From positions 54,747,265-54,811,264 of the forward strand of contig CM026426.1 of NCBI GenBank assembly GCA_014871385.1: a stretch of DNA of 64,000 bases, given 5' to 3'. The position numbers and the translations under genes are program-made. The stretch comes from Ceratodon purpureus. Taxonomy: Eukaryota; Streptophyta; Bryopsida; Pseudoditrichales; Ditrichaceae. This document shows, in pieces, positions 1 to 11,707 of the stretch; position 1 is the stretch's first letter; each line of letters begins with the position of its first letter. Under the pieces are notes generated by a model. It did no database searches, was not told the origin of the DNA, and saw only the letters and a list, made by a program, of their open reading frames with translations.

Positions 1-984
1 TTAATACAAAAACTAATCCTTGGTCAATTCCTTTAATTAATTGTTTCATAGACGCATTTCGGAACAAAAATGAGTTGGCCTCTGCTGCAAATTTCTGCAC
101 ATAGGATTCTGAATAATAATGTAGACCTCTCGTAACCCTGCCACTGCCACAGATGTGATATCAGCTAGAGCCAGGACAATGCGTGAGATAACAGTCAAGA
201 ATCCAAAGTGTATAAAATCCTACAGCAACTTAGGAATACAATTCTCTAATCCCCCAAGGAAGTCTTTGGAAATGTCTTCGTAATACTCTATCGTCGAAGG
301 AACTACTAAGAGTGCATTCCAAACACGATGTACTCACTTTAAACAAAATGGGATGTCGTCTGTGAGGAGCTTGCTCAGATACGGAAATAGCACACAACTT
401 CTCAAATGAACATAGAGCATTCTTACCTTCCAAATATCCTCGCCCAGATGCCGACCGTGCAAGTTATTAGCTAACGAAACGCATGCGTCACAATGGAATT
501 TGCTCAAGGACTGAGGAACGCGGGCCTCGTCACTTCTCTTACTCCTCTTATTTTTCCCGTTGCTGACCCTAAACTCCAACACATCCTCGTCTTCGCAGTA
601 CTTACTTTTCTGCTGGCAACGATTCCTTCGTCACGTTCTTTCCGGGCACCTGCATCTTCCCCGGCTTCTATGTGTAGCTCTTTCCGCATCTCGTACTTCA
701 TACGCAGTGCCGACGGCCTTCATCAATCACCGGGTGGATGGTCGTCAGGGTCAGCTCTCTCTTCGAATGCCCTTGGATCTGTCTCTCAGGTTAGCCTTGT
801 CTTCATCCCCTAACATCACATACGTCACTCGCGCGCTATCCAGTCACCACGGCAAACCTTTGGTCTAAGCGAGTCTAAGGGGACGTCGAGTGCATGACAA
901 GACGCGATCACCTACATGGCGCTGGACATACTTACCCAGGACCAAACACACTGAATTCAGCAAAAAATCAGAGTTTTGGTATGC
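1..984. other. No recognisable gene
   Basis: Mixed-composition DNA with several short overlapping frames on both strands, none with a motif I recognise or a convincing start and splice context. It lies downstream of the minus-strand frame that ends at 985 and could hold that gene's 3' region. I see no clear repeat or RNA gene here. Confidence 0.4.
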
Positions 985-1671
985 TCACATTTTTGGTCCA
1001 ATGGCGTTATTGTCAGCCTCGGCGACCTTCAAGAGCTCCAGTACTTCAGACGTCTGCTCTCCCGAGAACCGCACAGCATCACAAGCTGCTCCGAATTGCC
1101 GACGTTGGCCAAATGAAGTCCCCTCCCCCGCAGTCTCCAGACCTCGCAGCTCGTCCCATTTCATCCGACACGCTTCCTCCACCCTCCCATCCCTCTCCCA
1201 CGATGCATATTGTTTGCGGCAGATATCGAAAGCGAATCTGGCCCAATTGATCTTCGCCTTCCCCTCTCTCTCCGCCAACCAGCTCCTCAGGAAGTACCTC
1301 GCGTACTCCTTGTTAGGAGGCGGGTGATTATACACCACGAGGTACAGATTATAAACTGTGGCGCACTCCTCCTCTGACAGTCGATCATTCGACACAATTC
1401 TCAAACCGCTCCCTCTCTTGTTCGGAAACACGCGCATCAGATGTGCGTCGGTGATGTGCCTGGCACCGCACTCCGTCTTCCCGCAAATCCCGGCGTCTTC
1501 CAATCCTAGCCTCTCCGCGAAGTCCTGCACAGTCCACTTGCTACGATCATGCAATGCTTTCGCGAACTTGATTCGTTCCACACCCTTCCTGTTCAGCTCG
1601 ACCTCCACCTTCGGCACGACCTCCAGCTTCGGCACTAGAGAAACCTGGTCACACAGATTTGACGCCATCAA
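985..1671 (-). CDS. Hypothetical 228-residue protein
   Basis: An open frame of 228 residues beginning MMASNLCDQV and ending at a stop at 985. It is rich in Lys, Arg and Glu, soluble-looking, with no signal peptide or membrane segment. I do not recognise the family. A short stretch near residues 25-45 (ELNRKGVERIKFAKALHDR) resembles a stretch in a minus-strand frame near 14.3-14.4 kb (KLNRQGV, then LKFARAFDPRAK), so the two may descend from one repeated gene family. Upstream, on the same transcription unit, the plus strand carries AAACCCTAA-like boxes (about 1753 and 1866), which plants often have near the 5' ends of expressed genes. It may be a single exon or a gene carried by a mobile element. 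The frame is real; the function is unknown. Confidence 0.45.
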   Translation of the reverse strand: MMASNLCDQVSLVPKLEVVPKVEVELNRKGVERIKFAKALHDRSKWTVQDFAERLGLEDAGICGKTECGARHITDAHLMRVFPNKRGSGLRIVSNDRLSEEECATVYNLYLVVYNHPPPNKEYARYFLRSWLAEREGKAKINWARFAFDICRKQYASWERDGRVEEACRMKWDELRGLETAGEGTSFGQRRQFGAACDAVRFSGEQTSEVLELLKVAEADNNAIGPKM

Positions 1672-2440
1672 GCTTCGCTACGCGCTACCCTCTTGCAAAC
1701 AAGTCAGTCTTTGCGGGGAATTATCTGCGAGGTCAACAATATTTCTAACTCTCGAACCCTAACAACCTTAGACAAATCTGCCCGGTCTCTTCTAGACACC
1801 AATTCAAACAACAAATCCTCTACGTCGATGCTGCTACGTGAGGAGAATTAAATCCAAGATGACCCTAAAACCCTAAACTTAGTGTTCGACAGTAGTGCAA
1901 CAGCCCCAGCAGCATGTGCAGCATCTCCAGCATAACCCCCCACGTCCGTGAGTTTCAAGAACACGCAAACACACAGTAAATTGTGAAAACAGCACACATA
2001 AAACCAGAAATTCGCAACACCAAATTCAGCGTAACACCGCACGGCGCTGCCTTCTCCTCTCCCGACTGAACCCTGACCGTGCCCCTCTCCGATCCTAGAG
2101 AAGAAAGTGTTTCGAAAGTGAAGTGATTTGCACACCGGGAAACCCATTCCAAGCACTTCCACCCTACACATTCGCCTCAAACATAGACCCAACATCAAAT
2201 GCGAGTGGCAGCGCACCTGCAATCTCACTTCGTGTCCCTCGAAAACAGCGTTGCAAAGGATTTTGAGGAAATGGCTGCGGAGCATTCTCAGCGGCCCTTC
2301 CCGGGAATTGGCGCAATGAAGAGGCCTGGCTCGACTTCTGTGTCGACCCCAAAACTCCTGAACATGTGTCACAGCGTTCGCTTCCCCTTCATGCGGTAGT
2401 TCAACTGCCTCCCCGTTCCCAAAGTCCCCAAACATGGCAC
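1672..2440. other. Possible 5' region of the minus-strand gene
   Basis: A long minus-strand frame (1848-2435) crosses here, but its Cys/His/Phe-rich composition does not look like a protein. The stretch contains two telomere-box-like ACCCTAA motifs and may be leader or promoter of the frame ending at 985. No protein family is recognised. Confidence 0.3.
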
Positions 2441-2458
2441 TTTTCTTTCACTGAAATT

Positions 2459-2505
2459 TGGTCACACATTGCACTTTTTGGTACACTTTACTCTGCTTCC
2501 CCCCA
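2459..2505. repeat. Stray end of the 2.8-3.5 kb MITE family
   Basis: The stretch ending CTCTGCTTCCCC matches, with a few changes, the right terminal repeat of the element at 2792-3524, including the preceding GTCACA and TTGCACTT stretches. It is in the same orientation as that right end. No matching left end is seen, so this is a lone or truncated terminus. Confidence 0.5.
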
Positions 2506-2579
2506 TTTCCATTTACCAATGAATTTTTTTTGTATACTGTTCATTATACGAGTATGTCCTAGTCAAAACTGTATGTAAC

Positions 2580-2790
2580 GCTGCATATCTGGGCGCGTGC
2601 ACAGGGACGGGCGCGTAAAGCGAGCAGGCGCGAACTGAGAACCGGCGCGTACAGGGTTACATGCGCGCGCACGCTAGCACGGGCGTGAGCACGCGGGCAT
2701 GGGCGTCGGCAGCCTCGTCCGGCGCGCCCAAACTGGGCTAACGGGCGCGCACACGCGGGCACGGGCGGGGGCAGTCTCGTCGGGCGCGTG
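2580..2790. repeat. GGGCGCG-type motif array, left arm
   Basis: A run of irregularly spaced GGGCGCG, GGCGCG and CACGCGGGCA motifs gives a very GC-rich patch in otherwise AT-leaning DNA. The same motif family recurs at 3525-3620 in the same orientation, and at 5530-5760 and 6090-6150 as its complement. These look like subterminal repeats of a mobile-element family, interrupted here by the MITE. Confidence 0.5.
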
Positions 2791-2791
2791 G

Positions 2792-3524
2792 GGGGAAGCA
2801 CAATAAAGTGGACCACAAAAGTGCTTAGCTCATTGCCAATTTCAGCCTGTTGTGTAAACACGCTAGAAAGTGGCATCTAAAACTTCTTGATGGGAAATTA
2901 AGTTTAGGATACGGAAAGTAGACTTGATATACTACAACTTCCAAAATTTGCGTTCGTAGTTGTTGAGTTGAGACACCTCTATGAACACGACAAAGTTGAA
3001 CAAAGTGAATACAGTCATTTGGAAAAGTGACTGTATTACATTGTAGTTTTGACAAAAATCACTTTTGACTTTGTGGGGCCCTTTGTTTGTACATTACGCT
3101 TGTAGAAATGATTCGGGTGGCAGTGTTTGCAATCCTGGATTGGCAAAAAGTATCCCCGGGACGTTTTTAAAACACTGTTTTCGGTGAAACTTTTTTTGAG
3201 GTTTTTTTTACCGAACATTGTTTTTTAAATTGGAAAAAACATCCTCTAAAGACAATAGAGGGCCTCAAATGAAGAAATTGAGACTTTGGAAAAGTTCATT
3301 TTCATGATTTAGAACTAGGGGTCAAATAAAGTTTCAATTGAAGATGTTTCTTTCATGGAGATGTGTGTAAGATACCCTATGACACCTTAAAAAGTGACTA
3401 AAATGCTCAAAAACTACACCAAAATGCTCAAAATCAGCTTTGAGCTATAAAAAATAGCACACTTCATATTCACTTCCTAGTGATCACATATTGCACTTGG
3501 TGGTCCACTTTATTGTGCTTCCCC
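2792..3524. mobile_element. MITE-like element with terminal inverted repeats
   Basis: The left end GGGGAAGCACAATAAAGTGG and the right end, its exact complement ending CCACTTTATTGTGCTTCCCC, form an inverted repeat of about 24 bases. Similarity continues inward (TGGACCACAAAAGTGC on the left, GCACTTGGTGGTCCA on the right). The 733-bp interior is AT-rich and codes for nothing recognisable. Size and ends fit a non-autonomous DNA transposon, possibly PIF/Harbinger-like because of the G-run termini; I could not make out a clear target duplication. It sits inside a GC-rich motif array, with pieces of that array on both sides. Confidence 0.65.
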
Positions 3525-3620
3525 TGCGTGCAAACACGGTGGATAAGCGCGTGTGGAGTTCGTGCTCGGGCAGTGTGCAAGCCCTGTAGGCGCGCGTGTA
3601 CGCGCTTACGGGCGCGATCA
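3525..3620. repeat. GGGCGCG-type motif array, continued
   Basis: A continuation of the array at 2580-2790 beyond the MITE, with AAGCGCGTG, GGCGCGCG and GGGCGCGATC motifs, directly upstream of the kinase-like gene. Confidence 0.4.
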
Positions 3621-3811
3621 TCCGAGGGGAGCATAAAAGGCTCTTCTTAACCCTTATTTTCTACTTTTTAAAGTCTCCTCTTCTAGGTGGCTCCTTGTCC
3701 TAGCTCGTGACTCCACGTGCTCTGCTTGGAACTGCGGGAAGTGGGAGCAATCAGGTTGGGTGGGGGGGAATTTTTGTTTTTTTTTTCGGTGTCCAATTCA
3801 TTGTTCCAACT

Positions 3812-5339
3812 ATGTCGCTCTCTCGTGGATCCGAGAACCGTCCCGCGTATGTAGATCTTGATGCTCCTATAGATGAGGTGGTGGCAACCTCCACAACACC
3901 ATCTCACACTGGCTCGAACCCGTCATCGAGCTCCTTGGGTAAGAAGAACCGGGAACGAGCAAGTGAGAAGGACCCAGACTACCCACCTCCTCGATACCAG
4001 GATTTTGTTAGAGAGCTGCCTTTGGAGTGGTACAGAATGCGTAAACGCAAGGCGATTACCCAAACATATGTTGACAAGGGGGAGGGGGGAATTAAGGCAT
4101 TAAAGGATGAGTTGGAAGAGTATTGGTGGAAAAAACCGAATAATTCCGAGAGATATAATGAGTGTTCAGGTTACTACGGCAAGTGGATGGACCAACAAAT
4201 AACAACAAACACTACGAACATTGTGCATGTGTTTGAGTGTGTCCACAAGAAGCCGAAGGAGGGCAACTTGCAGGCGCAGAAGGAGATAGAGAAGCTCGAA
4301 TATGTCCAGGATTTGTGCAAGAGATTCTCGAGTAATAGGACAAGGGTGAGGCCATGGCATGAAGCTGGACTGAAAAGCGCAATGGATAAATACTTGTGGG
4401 GAGCAGTGGTCTCCGTCCCAAGGAACGTCAAGGTGGTTCCGTTGTTAGGCACAACTGAAGACGGGTATGGTAAAGTCCAAAAATTACGTATTCTTGGCAT
4501 GGAAACCATACCTGAGACTTGTGTCTTTGCGGGGAAGATGTCGAAGGCACAGGACAAGAACCAGAAGCGGCAGGAGATAGCGATAAAAGCCATGGTTTGC
4601 AGGATTGACCATACCGGCATTATTAAGTTTTTTGCGGACCATGACAGGACCATGAAAGCATACACACTTTGGTGGAATGGGGATTGCATCCAAAATGGGT
4701 ATTGAGAACCGTAACATCGACAAGCAAACAGATCAGCCCATGGGGACACTTGAACGTGTTAAGGCCTTCCGCATCCATAGGGCCAAGCTAGCTTGGGCAT
4801 TGATCTGTATTATGGACCGGGTCCATAAGGGGTATTTGCAGCATAATGACATCTCTCCGGGAAATGTCTTCCTTCACTTCCCAGAGGATAAAATGAGCCA
4901 AGTTTACATTGGAGTATGCGATTGGGGCATTGCAAGTCGCACTTGTGAGACAACTCCTTTAAAATACGGTTTCCCAACTGCTGCATCGCGTAAGGCTGCC
5001 TTCAAACAACGTGGTACTTTTGTCGCTCCGGAGTTGTGGTACACTTATGGTAAGCCAAATTCGGAGACCTCATTGGAAACTCTAAGGAGGAGACATCTAT
5101 ATACGCAGGCTGCCGATGCGTACTCGGTTGGAGTGGTAGCAAATATGATTTGGAATAACGAGAACGACCCCGATCTTTTCAAGTATGCAGCGGGGAAGTC
5201 TAGATTTGCAGTGGTGTTGAAGGAGCTCACAAATCCCGATCCCAAGAGCCGCTCCACCTTGCAGTTGGCCCACGCTACTCTAACGTCCCCTCCCTACAAT
5301 TTCCAGATCCTAGAGTGTTGTTATCGCAAACATATTTAG
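3812..5339 (+). pseudogene. Protein-kinase-like gene, intronless, frameshifted
   Basis: Starting at the ATG of MSLSRGSENR, one frame runs to 4705 and the kinase continues from about 4677 in the next frame, so one frameshift lies between about 4677 and 4705; together about 505 residues. Visible kinase parts in order: a glycine-loop-like GTTEDGYGKV, a VAIK-type lysine in CVFAGK, a helix-C-type Glu (RQEIAIK), a catalytic loop HNDISPGN (Asp and Asn present, HRD replaced by HND), the metal-binding segment as DWG instead of DFG, APE as APEL, and DAYSVGVV. About 170 residues precede the domain, with a low-complexity start. No introns are needed, unusual for a plant kinase and suggestive of a processed or element-borne copy. 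A TATA-like CATAAAAGG lies at about 3631. It sits between inverted GC-rich motif arrays. Confidence 0.7.
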
Positions 5340-5529
5340 AAGTACGCAAGTAGTGACAGCAATGTGATTTTCCCAGTTCTCCATATGAGGGGACATTCTT
5401 TGTAAGTGGTTTACTGCCACAATTTTGCAATACTTTTCAATAAACATTGCACTTCACAATTGCCCTCTCCTGAAATACATGGCCTCTCTTGTGATGTTGC
5501 CCAAGGTTGCTCTTTTCCTTCTAATTTGC

Positions 5530-5760
5530 AGCGCTCGCGCCCGACCGCCCGCGCCCGATGCAGCGCACTCGCCTAAACGCACACGCCCAATAGTGTACGC
5601 GCCCGCTAGAGCGATCGCACCTGATCCAGGCTCGCGCCCACATGACCGCGCCCGATAAGTGTGATCGCGACCGTCAATAAGATCGCGCCCGCCGCGACGC
5701 TCGCGCCCGCCGCGACGCTCGCGCCCGCCGCGACGCTCGCGCCCGTTTGCGCGCGCACGT
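5530..5760. repeat. CGCGCCC motif array, right arm, with 18-bp tandem repeat
   Basis: Dense GCTCGCGCCC and CGCGCCCG motifs on the plus strand, the complement of the motifs upstream of the kinase. Within it, 5684-5745 is a perfect 18-bp tandem repeat (CGCGCCCGCCGCGACGCT) of about 3.4 copies. Together with 2580-2790 and 3525-3620 it brackets the kinase-like gene in inverted orientation. Confidence 0.6.
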
Positions 5761-6548
5761 GATAGCGCGTTCACCCAGATGCTCGCCAAGGTTATCATAA
5801 TAGACAGACGGGGCATAAAATTGTCGTCTAGTCACGTGACAGACGTGACGGACGATTTTTTACGTGACTATTGGACGCGCTTATCGAACGAGCTTCCCCG
5901 CGAGTAAAATACTATCCTCACAGTTTACTATTGTTTACCATGGGATGGCGCCTGTCGTCGCATTTGCTTGCGCCCATAGGCACACGCGTGAGCACTCTGG
6001 CGCGCGACCAAAAAACCAAAAAAAAAAAAAAAAAAAAAGTAAATAAACATTTTTTTTTTTTTAATTTTGTTTTTTGGTTTTTTTGTGCGCGAGCCAACAT
6101 GCTCGCGCTTGAATGCTCGCGCCCACATGCTCGCGCCCAAGAGCTTGCGGGAGACTTTCACACAGAAATTGTTCATTTCATTTCGGTGATAGTTCATCCT
6201 TTGGGCATGTGCATGTAGGCATGCACATAGGAAAAAATAAAGCACCAAAATGAAATGAACAACTTCTTGGTGGAGGTTGGGTGCGTGCGTGTCGGTGTGT
6301 GTAGAAAAAACTAGCACGAAAATGAAATGAAATCGAACTCCCAAAACTCATGTAGATATGTTCTTATATGATTTGAATCCTGATTTTCGTACTATTAAAG
6401 TTTTTCTTGTTAAATATAGTTTTATATTTTGTTAGTGATTGCATTCATTAATTAAATATGTAAATAACTTATATTTCATGTTATTCTTGAATTTATTTAC
6501 CATGTTTCATTCAATTGGCACATACAATAAGTTTACATAACAAATATA
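5761..6548. repeat. Short dispersed repeats and homopolymer runs
   Basis: No gene. Contains TTATCATAATAGACAGACGG (about 5792), similar to the start of the duplicated units near 7956 and 8163. It also has long A and T runs (about 6008-6062), more GCTCGCGCCC motifs (6100-6145), and two copies in opposite orientation of an AAAATGAAATGAACAAC motif (about 6160-6190 inverted, 6241-6280 direct) that recurs at 7338 and 7561. These look like ends of one small transposon family. Confidence 0.45.
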
Positions 6549-6960
6549 GGAAAAAAAAATACATGATAGACTAAGAATGGAAGAAAAAGAAAATAAAAAG
6601 ATAGAATGGAATAATAATGAACTTAAATAGAATAGAAGACACTTGGAAAAATAAATAAAAATAAAAGATGGAATGGGCGACTAATCGAAGAATAAATAAA
6701 TAAATACATCATCTACTAGAAATGGAAGAAAAGGAAAACAAGAAGATAGAATGGAATTATAATGAAGTTAAAAGGGACGAGATGATAGAATGGAAGACAA
6801 TTGGAAAATTTAATACATAAAAATAAAAGATAGAATGTGAGACCAATGGAAGGCTAATAAAATAAATAAATACATCATCCACTGGAAATAGAAGAAAAGG
6901 AAAAGGAGAAGATAAAATGGAAGAAGAATAGAAAAGTCAACAAATAAAGGGATAGAATGG
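6549..6960. repeat. A-rich minisatellite, unit about 150-165 bp
   Basis: Purine-rich DNA in which the block ATACATCATC, then GGAAGAAAAGGAAAA, then GATAGAATGGAA, then AATAAATAAATA repeats about 2.5 times with substitutions and small indels (unit boundaries near 6560, 6705 and 6870). No coding potential. Confidence 0.55.
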
Positions 6961-7254
6961 GAGAAATATATAAAAAAGTCATGGATAAAAAGCCATCAAG
7001 TGTGATGAACGACATAGTCAACAATGAATTGACGTTTCAATAGATTATGATTTAATCAACGCGAAGATAGTGGAAATGTACACAAAATGCTCTAGTTTAA
7101 ACAAAATTAAACTAACTCCAAAATCTTCTACTAATCTAATTATCTATAACTTTTGCTACTATTTTTATTCTAATATCATATTACAAAAATGTTCTCATCA
7201 CTCATCGATCTCCATCACATCGCGTACTGAGCAATTGAGCTCCTTGGTCTAGCA

Positions 7255-7680
7255 ACAATTATTTGTGCATAAAATTGCAATGAACACCTTCTTGATAAAA
7301 GTCCGATGCATGCTATCGGGCGAGTGCAAAGGAAGAAGTAGCACCAAAATGAAATGAACAACAACTTGGTGGAAGTCCGGCGCACGCCATCGGACGAGTG
7401 CGGACGGACGCGAGCATACGAGCGCAAGCATACGGGCGCGAGTATACGGGCGAGTGTCAAAAATAAAAATAAAAATAAAAAATAAAAATAAAAAACCTTG
7501 GCTGGTTTTTGTGTGCGCGTTTGCTGATATGCTCGCGCCCGGGTGCTCGCGCTCAATGAAGGAAGTAGCACCAAAATGAAATGAACAACAACTTGATGAA
7601 AGTTTGACACGAGCTCTCGGGCGAGTGCGGGCGGGCGCGAGCACTAGGGCGCGAGCATACGAGCGAGTGCAAAAAAATTC
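7255..7680. repeat. Copies of the AAAATGAAATGAACAAC / GGGCGCGAG repeat
   Basis: Three related copies (about 7255-7330, 7338-7450, 7561-7670), the latter two combining AGCACCAAAATGAAATGAAC with a following GC-rich stretch of GGGCGAGTGC and GGGCGCGAGCATA motifs. The frames crossing it are repeat-derived and I do not call them genes. Confidence 0.55.
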
Positions 7681-7955
7681 TTAGACAGTGGCAGAAATAA
7701 GATGAAAATAAAGATACACCCCCATGTCCGTTTAATCTAAGATGAAAATAAAGATAAAAATTAAGAACATATATGAAGACACTGTTGCATAGAAAATGAA
7801 CGACAACTTTCACCATCTCATGCAAATTAAACACTTTTCACTCCCCCACATGCCAACGTAGAAACACTCCTGAACGATTTAGAACTGTGGATTAGTAAGA
7901 TGAGATACAACAAACTATGTCTACAATTTCACTCCTCGTCTCATACCAGTTACAC

Positions 7956-8092
7956 CATGGTTGTCATAATAGACCGATTGTCCGTTAGTCCGTTAGTCCG
8001 TCATGGTGACAAGACACACCCCCATGTCCGTCCGATAAGGGCGTTGACCGGTTGACTCATGGTAAGGGTAAAACAAATTTACCTAGCGCTGA
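7956..8092. repeat. 137-bp direct repeat, copy 1
   Basis: The stretch from CATGGTTGTCATAATAGACC to CCTAGCGCTGA is repeated 207 bases downstream with only a few differences. It holds the internal repeat GTCCGTTAGTCCGTTAGTCC. Its start resembles sequence at about 5789. Confidence 0.8.
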
Positions 8093-8162
8093 ATAAGTGC
8101 GGGCGCGAGCGCGGTTACGGGCGAGTGCATGTGGGCGCGAACAGTACAACGGGCGCGAGCAT

Positions 8163-8299
8163 CATGGTTGTCATAACAGACCGATTGTCCGTTAGTCCGT
8201 TAGTCCGTCATGGTGACAAGACACACCCCCATGTCCGTCCGATAAGGGCGTTGACCAATTGACTCATGGTAAGGGTAAAACAAATTTACCTAGCGCTGA
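8163..8299. repeat. 137-bp direct repeat, copy 2
   Basis: Near-identical second copy of 7956-8092, separated from it by about 70 bases rich in GGGCGCGAGC motifs. It probably arose by local duplication of a repeat end. Confidence 0.8.
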
Positions 8300-9480
8300 C
8301 TTTTGCGCGCGCGAGCAAACGGTGCCAGAAACGGAATGCATTGCTCATCATGCTCAACAGTAGGGAGAGTCGGGCATTTTTCTTTACTGAAATGTTTATA
8401 AGATTATATTCGAATTTGAAGTTATAACAAATGACGATAGTTCAATATATGTATTCAATTTATTCCTTTAGTGTATATGTTCTTAGTTCATGAAGTGAAA
8501 CTGAAGTAGTACATAGTACATATGTTACTACTGTTGTGAGTCTTGCAAAGTTTATAACAAATTATTTTAATTCCAGTTAAGACATCGTAAATGTCAATGT
8601 TGAAACATTGTGTAAACGTATTTTTTTAACGTTATCACATGAAAGCTAAAGAGATGCACTTAGCTCGATCCTATGTACGTTGATATGTCTACTTCGTTGT
8701 CTGTTCAACTATGTGGTCAAGAAGGGAATTGTCATAGGAACAGAATCAGGACTTGCATTTCAGAGGTAAGTTTGAGTCAATCGACTTGTTGTTGGAGTTT
8801 TCATGTATTATTTTGCAACATTTAGTGATAGAAAGTGTAGAGAGCAGAATTACAGTCTCCATGAATGAAATGACAACAGTCAAAATAAAAAAAATAAAAA
8901 TAAGAGTAATGATTGTCTTTCTAAGGCTGCATTTTTTGAGTATCACTGTATGATGTGCATTGGTAATAGACGGTGATTCTGTTTGTTGAAGTACCACTTG
9001 TTTCGTAGTTTTGGAGATAGCAACCGCGACATTATATACTAATCATGCGGGACTACTTGTTTCTTAACCTCGTTACTTCAGTACACTCTCTGTAGATGCA
9101 TTTGTTTTCTTAAACACATTATGTGTGTGTCGAATATGATATGCAGCATTATTTCGGGGTCAGTCTAACATGGTGATATTCGTCATCTTTTGCTAGTATC
9201 AGGCATTCTTACCTTATTGATGTTCATGCAGGACTGTTCGAGAAGGGGTTTGGTACTAGCCGCTCACGACGCAATTGTGGAAGCAATTTAGACGAAGCGG
9301 ACACATGTATGACACAAACCATATGTTTAGAATGAAGTCATTTTCTGCAGGGTTTTTTGTATTTCTTTAGTCTATTTTTTAATTCAAGGGTTTTAGGCAC
9401 TTCTAAAAAGGTTGTACTCCTCAAACAGCAAATCCAATTCCGACGATGCATACATAGTTCTGATTTTGAAATTCAAATGG
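8300..9480. other. AT-rich DNA, no recognised gene
   Basis: I see no domain, clear repeat unit or RNA gene. A pair of overlapping opposite-strand frames at 8746-8997 arises from AT-rich, low-complexity sequence. Confidence 0.4.
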
Positions 9481-10067
9481 CAACAGGATGAGTATGCAGA
9501 TGATGTTCGATGTCAATAAGAGGGATATGGTGAGGGCGAAGTATTATAAGTCTGAGGAGAAGAAGAGGGTTGAAGCACAAATAGGAAGGGTGACTGTCTT
9601 GAATCCGTGGAAGACAATGAAGTAGAGAATGCAAAAAAACGAGTGGAGGCAAGTAATTCTTCTGATGGTGCCCCAAAGAAGGCCCCGAACTCTTCCCTCA
9701 AATTTGTTAAAACACTCGATGAAGCAGTGGATGGGAAAAAGGAGTCTCCTTGGGATAGAGAAAGAAGAGAGTATGCAGAGCATCTTTGTAGGTGCGAAGA
9801 GTCTCCAGAGGTCTCGGACATGCAAATGACATGCGAGGAGTGGATATCCCAGAAAAAATTGATGAAAACGAGTTTGGACCAGACAAGGATATTCACAGCA
9901 TTCGTCTTACGTGCTTAGATCTCCCGTTTCAGGATCAGAAAATAGAGAGAGCGTGGAAGTTCCGATCAAATCGTTTCAAGGAGGTACAACGTGGTAAGCG
10001 GATGAGAGCTACTGGGGAAAATACATCAGAAGCACCTGGAGACCAAATGTCTGATCGGAAGTATTGA
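9480..10067 (+). pseudogene. Unrecognised gene fragment
   Basis: Three overlapping plus-strand frames give protein-like, charged sequence: MSMMFDVNKRDMVRAKYYK near 9490, then a Lys/Glu-rich frame (9607-9918, with DGKKESPWDRERREYAEHL), then a frame ending at 10067 (KIERAWKFRSNRFKEVQRGK). They look like parts of one reading frame broken by frameshifts or joined by introns. I do not recognise the family. It lies just outside the left end of the CACTA element. Confidence 0.35.
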
Positions 10068-11707
10068 GCAACCCGTTGTCACCCTTCTTTGTTGGTCTTG
10101 TTCATACGTTTTTGCACTTTCCGTAGTTGTATTTTGAGTTAATTTAAAGTCTTTTACAGTGGATGTGAGTCGAGATTTTTTTGTAATGACATCATACACA
10201 AAACACTATCTTTTTTTTGCAACAATAAACTTAAAGTCCTACTTAACAAACATTTACAGTATGACTCAATCATTTGTTTCTTTAGATTTCCAGTTGGAGC
10301 AGTTGATAAAGAAGGAATGCCAACCGGGGACAGTGATGGTCTTGTAACGGCCACAACAAGAAACATTCAGTAGATTTAATGTGTGTTGAAACACATTTTA
10401 GATATGTGCGTACAGACTTTTTAAAGTGGCAACTTTTCCTGCAATCACTAAAAGAAAATAGGGATTTTCGTGACGCTTTTTAACGCATTTTTTAAGAGAG
10501 TTTAACGCGTTTAAATGCGTCAATTTTTTTGACGCAAAAAACGGCCATTGTGTCTTGAGAGTCAAATTAATCTAGACGTGTTGCGTCTACAAGCGTCATC
10601 AGCCTCCTTACTTTGAAGCTCGACGTTACGCATCCGTCATGTTCTGTTTTGTAAATTCCACATAGGATTTGACGTGGACAGGTCTCCATCCTCATTATGG
10701 ATGAAAAATTTGCTGAAGTAGCATAAAAATTTGACATGGCGATTAGAATTTCAATGGCTCATATTTGACACGTGGCATGATTGTGGATTGGATGTATATG
10801 TGCGATACGTTTGTTAAAAGAGATGTTATCTTTTGTTACTTTTGACGCAATGGGGTTTTTTGGAAGTACGTCATGGACGTCGGATTTGACGCTATTTGAG
10901 GTTTCTAAAATGTGTAACGCAAATTTCAGATGTGTTGACATGGGTGTATGTCCGCCACGCGTACGGACTGAAGCATCCAACACAAATTTCTTGTCAAAAG
11001 CAACACATTGCATTGTTTAAGTTGACGTGCATACACTTGTTCGACACATATTTGGGGTGTTTTGGTAAACGTCTCCTGACATAGGGTGGCGGTCGAAATG
11101 ACACCTATTTGACGCATCGAATATCGTAGTGTTACGTCAAAAGGAACACAACATTCTGTTTAGGTTTACGTGGAGGCAACGTCACTCCTGACACTGGTGG
11201 ACACTCTTAAACATAGACCGTCATGTCAACATTGACGCAACAAAATACAAGACATAACGATAGCAAGGAACGTGGCGCTTAACGTTGTTAAAATGCGAAA
11301 TTATAATAACACTGTTGTAAAGAAGAGATTGTGCACTGTTACATAGAAAAGAACCCTTCTGCATTGAAATAGATCCTCATACATACATGAATAGTCATTG
11401 AAAAGTTACTACTACTTGCGCTACTGAAAAGCGTAAACCCAACTGGAAAAACGGGTCATGACTACTGCTACGTACGTAGGTTGGGGATGCACAAAGATGC
11501 TGCGTCACGTCAAGGCGTCCACTCATGCCGGGTTCTTCTTAACCTACACTATACACATGTGGCCAACGGTGAGTTTATACCAATAGATAGCCGTTATCAG
11601 ACAAGGTAGGATTTCATGTAGCTGGGCTGATGATTTTAATTACCTTTTTTGTGCTCTTAACGGGCTGCTCTTTTGGTTCGGTCGATTTCGCCGAACCCAC
11701 AACTTTG

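Noticed and set aside
1848-2435. A 195-residue minus-strand frame
   Set aside because: Composition (Cys, His and Phe clusters), no motif, and position in what looks like the leader of the frame ending at 985.
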